From the NCBI GenBank assembly GCA_023424785.1, contig JAFADP010000147.1, positions 1 through 5,225 of the forward strand: a DNA stretch of 5,225 nt, in the 5' to 3' direction. Within the stretch, counting starts at the first letter, position 1. Every line of letters begins with the position of its first letter. Below are positions 1 to 5,078 of this stretch, in pieces. Made by a program: the position numbers and the translations under genes. The notes beneath the pieces are model-generated. The model did no database searches. It saw only the letters and a program-made list of their open reading frames with translations, and was not told where the DNA came from. The stretch comes from Bacillota bacterium. GTDB lineage: Bacteria > Bacillota > Clostridia > Clostridiales > Clostridiaceae.

Positions 1-125
1 TAATACCTATATCCAGTATCTTCAACTCTAACTGGTTTTAACTTCCCATTTTTATCCCAATTTCTTAGAGTTTTTGTAGTTTTTCCAATAGCTTTAGCAA
101 ATTCTCCTATTGAATAATATTTCAA
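1..125 (-). CDS. tnpA: IS607-family serine transposase TnpA, N-terminal part (runs off left edge)
   Basis: Forty-one codons are visible, read leftward from a TTG start. The protein begins MKYYSIGEFAKAIGKTTKTL and continues LRNW..GKLKP...TGYRY (residues 20-41). This is the MerR-like winged-helix DNA-binding head that opens IS607 OrfA/TnpA proteins; the serine recombinase catalytic domain that should follow lies outside the window. The start is well supported: a full AGGAGGT lies 7 nt upstream (133-139) and a good promoter precedes it. In this family TnpA moves the element by serine recombination through a circular intermediate, usually with a tnpB gene downstream. A stand-alone MerR-type regulator starts similarly, but 'SIGEFAK.IGKT..TLRNWDK.G.LKP' followed by GYRY is typical of IS607. 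Whether the gene is intact cannot be seen. Confidence 0.8.
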   Translation of the reverse strand, partial: MKYYSIGEFAKAIGKTTKTLRNWDKNGKLKPVRVEDTGYRY

Positions 126-157
126 AAATCTCACCTCCTAAAACCATTATTCCAAAC

Positions 158-186
158 TTTATAATTTTTATCTAATATTTTGTAAA
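158..186 (-). promoter_or_regulatory. Promoter of tnpA, with an inverted repeat over both boxes
   Basis: On the minus strand there is a -35 box TTTACA (186-181; 5 of 6 to consensus), a 17-bp spacer, and a -10 box TATAAA (163-158; 5 of 6). Transcription would start near 151 and give a leader of about 26 nt with the AGGAGGT site. The boxes lie in the arms of an 8-bp perfect inverted repeat (AAACTTTA 154-161, TAAAGTTT 183-190). Confidence 0.55.
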
Positions 187-200
187 GTTTTCTAATACTT
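171..200. repeat. Two direct copies of TCTAATAyTT spaced 20 bp apart
   Basis: TCTAATATTT (171-180) and TCTAATACTT (191-200) match at 9 of 10 positions and start exactly 20 bp apart, about two helical turns. One copy lies within the tnpA promoter spacer and the other just upstream of the -35 box. They could be binding sites for the MerR-like head of TnpA at the element end, but AT-rich DNA yields such repeats by chance. Confidence 0.35.
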
Positions 201-488
201 TATCAACTGTTACAATTCCCCCTTAAACGCTTACTTCGCATTATATAACAATTGCATAATTATTTTCTATTATAATTTTCAAAGATTATTAACCATTTAA
301 ACCACTGTATATAGTTTGAAATATATCTACTTGATTTAATAGCAATGTTTGTATATCTGTTAATATAGACTTTATACTTGACATTATACAACCTCAAAAA
401 CATTAATATATCTATATTATAACCTAAATATCTAAAAATATCTATTTTCAACATTTATTTAAAATATAGCCTGATTTTTAAATATAAG

Positions 489-557
489 AAAAAACAGGTA
501 TGTTTAGATAGAAAGTTCTATTATTTAATAGGCTAAGTCTAAATGCACCTGTTTTTT
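489..557 (+). other. Long imperfect RNA hairpin with A-run and T-run flanks; possible small RNA, terminator or palindromic element
   Basis: AAAAAACAGGT (489-499) is the exact reverse complement of ACCTGTTTTTT (547-557). After one A.C mismatch (500/546), pairing resumes from 501-509 with 537-545, using G.U pairs at 501/545, 502/544 and 509/537. This gives a stem of about 20 pairs in 21 positions. The apical part contains a smaller palindrome, CTATTA-TT-TAATAG (518-531). The wobble pairs form only in a plus-strand transcript; in minus-strand RNA they would be A.C mismatches, so the plus strand is favoured. No gene precedes it to terminate, and I match it to no known riboswitch. Confidence 0.5.
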
Positions 558-651
558 ATATAAACAGATATAGTAATTATACATTTCAAATAGTTCAAGT
601 ATAAATTATATACAATTGGTAAATAATGCTATTATATTACATTTATTCATG

Positions 652-657
652 TATAAT
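652..657 (+). promoter_or_regulatory. Possible -10 box for the MBL-fold hydrolase gene
   Basis: A perfect TATAAT preceded directly by TG lies 43 bp before the start codon at 701. No recognisable -35 box is found at 16-18 bp spacing. In sequence this AT-rich the match may be chance. Confidence 0.3.
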
Positions 658-700
658 TAATATATAGATTAACTATTGTGTAAATAGAAGGTGAATATAT

Positions 701-1546
701 ATGAATTTTAAGATAATTGGGAGTGGAGGATGTGTTGCAATACCTAGACCATTGTGCCAATGTAAGATTTGCAATGAAGCAAGAAGTAAAGGCAAACCTT
801 TTTCAAGATATGGGTGTAGCTTATTTTTAGAGGATATAAGTCTATTAGTTGATACTCCTGAAGATATTGTACATGCAATTAACTATTCAAATATTAAAAA
901 TATTAATATAGTATTATTTAGTCATGTTGATCCAGATCACACTCTTGGTATGAGAGTTTTTGAACAACTTAAATTAAATTGGCTTGAGGTTTCAGAAGGG
1001 AAAGAATGTAATAATCCAATAAAAGTATATGCAATGGAACATGTAATGTCTGATATAAATTCTATACAATTTAAGTTTGGTAGCTATTTAGATTATTATG
1101 AAAAAACCAGGAATTTAATTAAAAGGGAGAGCATCAATAAATCTATATTTATAGATGGTATAAAGATACATTTTATAAAAGTAAATCATGCAACTATATT
1201 TGTTTTTGAAAAAAATGATAAAAAAGTAATATATGCTCCTTGTGATGTAAAACCATTCCCAAATAATAAAATATTTAAAAATGCAGATGTATTGATAATT
1301 GGAAACACTATTGTAGGTGATGTTCTTAAGGATGGTTTTATTTTGAAAAATAATAATCCACTTATAGAGGAGTTATTTAGTTTAGATGAAATTCAAAATA
1401 TAAAAAGAGAATACAATATAGCAAAAGTTATAATCACTCACCTAGAAGAAGATTGGGGAAAATCATATAATGATTATTTAAAATTAGAAAGTAAATACAG
1501 TGGTATACAGTTTGCATATGATGGTATGGAAATCAATATTAATTAG
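701..1546 (+). CDS. PhnP-like MBL-fold metallo-hydrolase (281 aa)
   Basis: This is a cytosolic metallo-beta-lactamase-fold protein with no signal peptide. The start is set by AGAAGGTG (686-693), 7 nt upstream. The N-terminus has GSGGC followed by IPRP.C.C..C (C11, C19, C21, C24), like the zinc-binding Cys cluster of PhnP-type phosphodiesterases. SRYGCSLFLED (35-45) and LLVDTPED (48-55) follow. The metal motif is SHVDPDH (H75, D77, D79, H80), with Asp where HxHxDH enzymes have the second His. Later candidate ligands are H163 (VNHAT), D182 (YAPCDV) and H247 (ITHLEEDWG). Length is normal for the group. The substrate is unknown; a phosphodiester is a reasonable guess from PhnP. It appears monocistronic, with its own terminator 47 nt after the stop. 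I am confident of the fold but not of the reaction. Confidence 0.85.
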   Translation: MNFKIIGSGGCVAIPRPLCQCKICNEARSKGKPFSRYGCSLFLEDISLLVDTPEDIVHAINYSNIKNINIVLFSHVDPDHTLGMRVFEQLKLNWLEVSEGKECNNPIKVYAMEHVMSDINSIQFKFGSYLDYYEKTRNLIKRESINKSIFIDGIKIHFIKVNHATIFVFEKNDKKVIYAPCDVKPFPNNKIFKNADVLIIGNTIVGDVLKDGFILKNNNPLIEELFSLDEIQNIKREYNIAKVIITHLEEDWGKSYNDYLKLESKYSGIQFAYDGMEININ

Positions 1547-1592
1547 TTTAGAATTTTAATTGAGTTAAGGAAACATATTATTAAACTACTAA

Positions 1593-1626
1593 AAAAGAGG
1601 TCATATTAAAAAATATGGCCTCTTTT
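1593..1626 (+). terminator. Rho-independent terminator of the MBL gene
   Basis: A 14-bp stem pairs AAAAGAGGTCATAT (1593-1606) with ATATGGCCTCTTTT (1613-1626), with one G.U wobble and a 6-nt loop. The stem ends in a T4 run. It begins 47 nt after the MBL stop codon and lies before the promoter of the next operon. Confidence 0.85.
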
Positions 1627-1648
1627 ATACATCTATATTACCATAAAA

Positions 1649-1677
1649 TTGACAATTTTTCAAGTCTTGTATGTAAA
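1649..1677 (+). promoter_or_regulatory. Likely promoter of the DUF6323/DUF6179 operon
   Basis: A perfect -35 box TTGACA (1649-1654) is followed at 17 bp by TGTAAA (1672-1677), which matches the -10 consensus at 4 of 6 positions. An alternative is the perfect TATAAT at 1694-1699, whose best upstream hexamer, TTGTAT (1668-1673), is spaced 20 bp away. The first choice leaves a leader of roughly 45 nt. Confidence 0.45.
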
Positions 1678-1728
1678 TGGTGAGAGGTATATATATAATT
1701 ATATACTTAAATTAGGAGTGATTAAATA

Positions 1729-2250
1729 ATGGATAATAAGTTAATTCAGTCACTATTTATTGCAAGAAGAGAAGAGGATGTTAAAAGTATTATAAAGTGT
1801 AATGACTTTTCTAAAAAGTATGGTGTAGTTCTTACAGAAAAAGATGTTAATAAGTTATTAGAGAGTAGGAAGGAAAATTTAATAGAAGAGGAAAGAATAG
1901 AGTTTAAAGGCGGAATTCTTCCTAAAATAATTTATGAGTTTTGTGATTCTCCATATATTTATCAATACAACTATGTTGAAACTTTAGAAGGACTTCAAAG
2001 TATTTTTTATATGTTTAAAAATGAATGTTTAGATGAACTTAGTGATGATGAGTTACTTAGTTTAATGAAAAAATATTTTGATGGAGAGTGTGAAGGATCA
2101 TTAGAATACTTAGAAGGTACTTTTTTAGATTTATATTGTAGAAATATAAGAAAAGGGTTAGGAATTAGGAGTGGAGATGAATTAGAAGTATATTGTAGAA
2201 AGCTAAAAGACAATAATATTAACTTTGGGGAAGATGAAAGTTATGAATAA
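1729..2250 (+). CDS. DUF6323-family protein of unknown function (173 aa)
   Basis: The ATG start has AGGAGTG (1714-1720) 8 nt upstream. The product is a small acidic soluble protein with no signal peptide or membrane segment. Its most family-like segments are GGILPKIIYEFCDSPYI (61-77) and a Glu/Asp-rich YFDGECEGSLEYLEGTFLDL (116-135); the C-terminus is also acidic. From memory these match DUF6323, a clostridial family usually next to DUF6179, which is the arrangement here; I cannot run the search. The last 8 nt overlap the next gene, so the two are probably translationally coupled and may form a complex. The four Cys (C24, C72, C100, C121) plus C137 and C156 form no recognisable metal motif. 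The catalytic role, if any, is unknown. Confidence 0.8.
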   Translation: MDNKLIQSLFIARREEDVKSIIKCNDFSKKYGVVLTEKDVNKLLESRKENLIEEERIEFKGGILPKIIYEFCDSPYIYQYNYVETLEGLQSIFYMFKNECLDELSDDELLSLMKKYFDGECEGSLEYLEGTFLDLYCRNIRKGLGIRSGDELEVYCRKLKDNNINFGEDESYE

Positions 2251-3379
2251 TAATATTTTAGATTTATTAGGAGAAAGAGTAGAAAAATATACAATGGGAG
2301 ATAGTACTTCAGTTCCAAGTACTACTGTAGAAAGGATATTAGGTTCTATAATATATTGCTTAAAGGAAAATAGCAATAATAGTAAAGAAATAATAGTTGC
2401 TAATAATATAAAAGAAGAGTTTTACAAAGGGTTAGAAAGAAAGAAATATAAAATTATAATAGCTAAAAATTTATATAATAATATAAAAGAGAATTTTATA
2501 TATATAAATAATGAATGTTATGAAAGTACAATATTAGAAGGTATAGAAGGTTTTTTTGCAAAATATGATGTAGAATTTAATGCTCAGTATAATGTAATAA
2601 CGCTAGATTATCCTCTTTTAAATACAATAGAAAACCTTCAAGGAATAGATTTAATTTATGAATATATTAAAAATTTTAATATAGAAAATAAGTTTTTAGA
2701 GAAATTTAATATAAACATAATAGAAGAAGTATTAAGAGGATATAATAAAGATTTTAATATTCTTATTATGAATATAACTAAGATAATTTTAAGAAATGCT
2801 ATTGTATGTGAATTATTACATAAGGATATTTTAGAATTAGATATTAAAGAGATAGATTTAAAAGATATTAAAAATATCCTTAATAAAGATGATGAGAAAA
2901 TAAAAATTATCCTAAAGAATAGCTTAAACAGCTTACTAAGTAAATTAAACTTAAAAGAAGAACAGTATTATAATTATTTTGTTTTATTTATAGATGAATT
3001 TATAAGTGAGCTTTATCACTATAAAGAAATAGACTTATTAAGATGTTTAATTCCACCAAGACAATATGAAGTATTAGAAGAGGAAGAGTACTTTAAAGAT
3101 GGTATATCTATAGATAATAAAGCTTTAATAAAAATTATAGATGAAATGAATGAGTGTAGATACTTAAGGGATAAATTAATAATTTTAAAGGAAAATGTTC
3201 ATAGCTTAAGTGACTTAAAAGAAGTATTAAAAGAGTGTTTTTATGATAATGAATTTAAAGAAGTGTTTAAAATTCTTTCTAAGGAAGAAATAAATATTTT
3301 AAAAAATGAAATTCAACATAAACTAAACTATAAAGATGAACTATATGAATGGGAAAAAGTATTAATTAGTCAAGTATAG
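2243..3379 (+). CDS. DUF6179-family protein of unknown function (378 aa)
   Basis: I chose the ATG at 2243 because GGGGAAG (2227-2233) lies 9 nt before it and the protein then begins MNNNILDLLGERVEKYTMGD. An upstream TTG (2225) and ATG (2234) are in frame, but for the ATG the purine run abuts the codon. The predicted protein is soluble, rich in Lys, Glu, Ile and Asn, and mostly helical. Two segments look like family signatures: FFAKYDVEFNAQ (104-115) then TLDYPLL (120-126), and LRCLIPPRQYEVLEEEEYF (266-284). It resembles what I remember as DUF6179, paired with DUF6323 in clostridia. I see no nucleotide-binding, nuclease or membrane motif. It overlaps the upstream gene by 8 nt and ends just before a shared terminator. 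Confidence 0.8.
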   Translation: MNNNILDLLGERVEKYTMGDSTSVPSTTVERILGSIIYCLKENSNNSKEIIVANNIKEEFYKGLERKKYKIIIAKNLYNNIKENFIYINNECYESTILEGIEGFFAKYDVEFNAQYNVITLDYPLLNTIENLQGIDLIYEYIKNFNIENKFLEKFNINIIEEVLRGYNKDFNILIMNITKIILRNAIVCELLHKDILELDIKEIDLKDIKNILNKDDEKIKIILKNSLNSLLSKLNLKEEQYYNYFVLFIDEFISELYHYKEIDLLRCLIPPRQYEVLEEEEYFKDGISIDNKALIKIIDEMNECRYLRDKLIILKENVHSLSDLKEVLKECFYDNEFKEVFKILSKEEINILKNEIQHKLNYKDELYEWEKVLISQV

Positions 3380-3384
3380 TAGTT

Positions 3385-3412
3385 AAAAAAGGAGTGATAA
3401 AACTCCTTTTTT
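3385..3412. terminator. Bidirectional terminator between convergent operons
   Basis: A perfect 11-bp stem pairs AAAAAAGGAGT (3385-3395) with ACTCCTTTTTT (3402-3412) around a 6-nt loop. The A6 and T6 runs make it work as an intrinsic terminator on both strands. It starts 5 nt after the DUF6179 stop. Its right arm overlaps the TAA stop of the phosphoesterase gene (3413-3411), so the minus-strand reading frame ends inside the hairpin. Confidence 0.9.
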
Positions 3413-4265
3413 ATATATCTATACTAAATTTATCTAATATTTTACCTTTAGGAGTTATGGCACATATATTTATTGAACTATAATCTATATCTACTATTAA
3501 ATAGTGATATAAGGCAATAGGTGCTACAACAACTCCTTCTTTACTTACATATTTATTACGGAGTTTTTCACCACCACCACCAGTAATTATTTGATAAATT
3601 CCTTTAGGGTTATATGAAGTTTTTATTAATCTTCTAGAATAGTTATGTTCATGACCACAAAATACTATATTAATATTACATTTTTCAACTGTATTCCAAA
3701 ATCTATCTCTATAATGTGGATATAAATCAAGACAATGACCATAGTGAGATCCAGTAGGAAAAGCAGGTGAATGAACAAAAAGAAGTTTATTTTTGCTACA
3801 ATTATTAGTAATTTGTTCTAGCCAATTAAGTTGTTCCCTACTTATTTTATGAATTTCTCCACAGTGAAAAGAGTTAAGCATTATAAGTCTCGTATTATTA
3901 AAATCCATGTAATAAACACTTTTATTATATTCATCTAAACAGTTTATATCGGGAATAACACTATTATAAAAAGCATTTAATATTTTTTCATATCTATCAT
4001 CTTGTGGAGCAATATTAACTTCATGATTTCCTACTACAGGAAATATTGTTTTCTTGCCATGGTATTTTTCTATTATACCTTTAAAGTCACATAGCTGTTT
4101 ATATAATACTTCTTCATATTTGCTACCAGCTACACTATCTCCACATACTACAATAAATTCTGGCTCAGGATTAAGTTTACTACATGATTTCATTAATGAG
4201 TGTAGTACTTTTTTATTTATACCGTTATTCTTCCCTTTAGAGTCTCCAAAAACTACAAATCTCAT
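3411..4265 (-). CDS. Calcineurin-like metallophosphoesterase (284 aa)
   Basis: The motifs of a dinuclear metallophosphoesterase appear in order: VFGDSKG (D8), VVCGDSVAG (D43), PVVGNHE (N80, H81), LLFVHSPAFP (H165) and FCGHEHNYSRR (H205, H207), followed by a TGGGGE loop (228-233) as in purple-acid-phosphatase-like proteins. The usual His of the first DxH motif is replaced by Lys (D8-S-K10), and the GDxxY tyrosine of true purple acid phosphatases is absent, so the iron ligand set is not standard. With no signal peptide it should act in the cytosol on a phosphomonoester or diester, identity unknown. AGGAGA (4275-4270) lies 4 nt before the ATG. It follows a protein-kinase-like gene by 29 nt on the same strand and is probably its operon partner. 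Confidence 0.87.
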   Translation of the reverse strand: MRFVVFGDSKGKNNGINKKVLHSLMKSCSKLNPEPEFIVVCGDSVAGSKYEEVLYKQLCDFKGIIEKYHGKKTIFPVVGNHEVNIAPQDDRYEKILNAFYNSVIPDINCLDEYNKSVYYMDFNNTRLIMLNSFHCGEIHKISREQLNWLEQITNNCSKNKLLFVHSPAFPTGSHYGHCLDLYPHYRDRFWNTVEKCNINIVFCGHEHNYSRRLIKTSYNPKGIYQIITGGGGEKLRNKYVSKEGVVVAPIALYHYLIVDIDYSSINICAITPKGKILDKFSIDI

Positions 4266-4294
4266 AAAATCTCCTTATTAAAATTGCTTTACTT

Positions 4295-4831
4295 CTATGA
4301 AACACTCCATTTTTTATATAACTCTGGTCTTTTTTCTTTAACATAATTTAAAAAGTCATCTTTATATCCAAGTTTATTTAATTCTTTAATAATTATTGAT
4401 GGATATATACTTTTCTTTTTCATAAGTCTTGCAGTATCTATAAGTTTAAATTCATTATTAGGTGTTATAAAAATATGAAACAATGCTACATCTAATCGTG
4501 TATAACCAACTCTTTCCATAGCTTCATATAATTCTAAAAGCTTTTCTGCAATTTCAGTAGTAAAAGGATGGTTTAATAAATATTTGTCTAATTCAATTCC
4601 ATTTACAAGCTCTCTAATAATATACTTATAGCCAAAAGAATATAGCTTTGGAAAATTTTTATTATTTTGGGCCATAACTAAAGTTTCTATTTCATCAATA
4701 CACTCACTTTGTTTTTTAAAGACTTTAATACATTTTTCTGAATCGATTTTATATACCTTACCTTGGTATCCATGACCTAAACATTTAAGATGCTTTACAT
4801 TAATACCTTCATATAAACTGATTTTAATCAC
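4295..4831 (-). CDS. Small atypical protein-kinase-like protein (178 aa)
   Basis: This is a minimal kinase fold. A glycine-rich loop GHGYQGKVY (19-27) is followed by the ATP lysine in CIKVFK (K36), a helix-C glutamate (E49 in IDEIE), a hinge-like IIRELVNGIEL (71-81), a catalytic loop TRLDVALFHIFIT (D114, with H119 where Asn is usual), and LIDTAR (D132) in place of DFG. It resembles small Ser/Thr-kinase-like proteins of Firmicutes such as those annotated YrzF; the substrate is unknown. The activation segment and C-lobe are very short. The start is GTG at 4831, the only option because an in-frame TAG lies directly before it, but no clear Shine-Dalgarno is visible, so initiation may be weak. It precedes the phosphoesterase by 29 nt. 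Confidence 0.78.
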   Translation of the reverse strand: MIKISLYEGINVKHLKCLGHGYQGKVYKIDSEKCIKVFKKQSECIDEIETLVMAQNNKNFPKLYSFGYKYIIRELVNGIELDKYLLNHPFTTEIAEKLLELYEAMERVGYTRLDVALFHIFITPNNEFKLIDTARLMKKKSIYPSIIIKELNKLGYKDDFLNYVKEKRPELYKKWSVS

Positions 4832-4884
4832 CTATTTTAAGAGTAATAATAATAATGTATGATTTTTACTTTATTTTGCTAAGG

Positions 4885-4913
4885 TGTATAAAAGATAAAA
4901 TTAGTTAAAACAA
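4885..4913 (-). promoter_or_regulatory. Possible promoter of the kinase-phosphoesterase operon
   Basis: On the minus strand TTGTTT (4913-4908) and TATACA (4890-4885) are separated by 17 bp. The matches are modest (3 of 6 and 4 of 6). It would start transcription near 4878 and leave a leader of about 47 nt that includes an ATT triplet run (4856-4844). Confidence 0.3.
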
Positions 4914-4932
4914 AAATAAATTTTTTAAAAAC

Positions 4933-4946
4933 GTGATATTTATCAC
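4933..4946. promoter_or_regulatory. Crp/Fnr-family operator upstream of asrA
   Basis: GTGATATTTATCAC has perfect 6-bp arms (GTGATA/TATCAC). It fits the Crp pattern GTGA-N6-TCAC and also resembles the Fnr pattern, with GTGAT for TTGAT. The centre (4939.5) lies about 41.5 bp before the inferred start of transcription, the class II activator position. Its companion -10 box is perfect while the -35 region (4946-4951) is poor, as expected of an activator-dependent promoter. Confidence 0.7.
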
Positions 4947-4968
4947 AGTATTTTAATTTTTATTAGAC

Positions 4969-4974
4969 TATAAT
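4969..4974 (+). promoter_or_regulatory. -10 box of the asrA promoter
   Basis: A perfect TATAAT places transcription start near 4981. The hexamer at 17-bp spacing upstream is CAGTAT, not a usable -35 box, and it overlaps the edge of the Crp/Fnr operator. The transcript would have a leader of about 98 nt. Confidence 0.6.
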
Positions 4975-5027
4975 TATAGACAATAAATCGAGGTATTAAT
5001 AGTGATGATGACGATTTAAAAGTGAAA

Positions 5028-5062
5028 AAATTAACAAACATGCCATGTTAATTTATTTTTTT
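5028..5062 (+). terminator. Possible attenuator hairpin in the asrA leader
   Basis: AAATTAACA (5028-5036) pairs perfectly with TGTTAATTT (5046-5054) around a 9-nt loop, followed by T7 (5056-5062). An alternative inner hairpin, AACAT-GCC-ATGTT (5037-5049), excludes the outer one. The shape is that of an intrinsic terminator, but the stem has only two G-C pairs, so it may be leaky or merely structural. The Shine-Dalgarno of asrA follows immediately (5065-5071). Confidence 0.35.
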
Positions 5063-5078
5063 ATAAGGGAGTGTAGTA

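Larger units (their letters stand above)
1..222 (-). mobile_element. Left-end portion of an IS607-like insertion sequence (outer boundary approximate)
   Basis: The transposase starts at 125 and points left, so the element end upstream of tnpA must lie to the right of 125. IS607 elements have no terminal inverted repeats and make no target duplication, so the tip cannot be read directly. I place it provisionally at the C5 run (218-222; G5 on the element strand), because IS607 transposases recombine at short GG-type cores and base composition becomes plain AT-rich beyond it. The boundary is inference; the presence of the element rests on tnpA. Confidence 0.35.
223..700. other. AT-rich gene-free stretch between the IS607 end and the MBL gene
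   Basis: I see no convincing gene in these 478 bases. A 64-codon open frame on the minus strand (454-260) has no ribosome binding site, and its product is mostly Ile, Tyr, Asn and Lys, as expected of translated AT-rich noncoding DNA. The stretch holds the long hairpin at 489-557 and, near its right end, a TATAAT (652-657). A perfect TTGACA lies at 378-383 on the plus strand, but only a weak ATTAAT (402-407, 18-bp spacer) follows it; this could be the promoter of an RNA containing the hairpin, with low certainty. Confidence 0.6.

Noticed and set aside
260..454. 64-codon open frame on the minus strand
   Set aside because: It has no ribosome binding site, an Ile/Tyr/Asn/Lys-heavy product typical of translated AT-rich noncoding DNA, and no recognisable family.
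489..557. Riboswitch or T-box leader for the MBL gene
   Set aside because: It shows none of the conserved cores I know, and it ends about 140 nt before the gene.
482..562. ATATA flanks of the hairpin as a target-site duplication of a MITE
   Set aside because: ATATA is too common in this sequence to count as a duplication without a second copy of the element.
2007..2213. 68-codon open frame on the minus strand
   Set aside because: It lies wholly inside the DUF6323 gene on the opposite strand and has a Ser/Pro/Lys/Phe-rich shadow composition.
2225..2242. Upstream TTG/ATG starts for the DUF6179 gene
   Set aside because: Neither has a ribosome binding site at usable spacing, whereas the ATG at 2243 has GGGGAAG 9 nt upstream and gives a family-like N-terminus.
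4054..4281. 75-codon open frame on the plus strand
   Set aside because: It is antisense to the phosphoesterase, whose catalytic motifs show that the minus strand is the coding strand.
4844..4856. Triplet run as a phase-variation switch
   Set aside because: It has only about four units and lies upstream of the coding region, where changes in multiples of three would not shift a frame.
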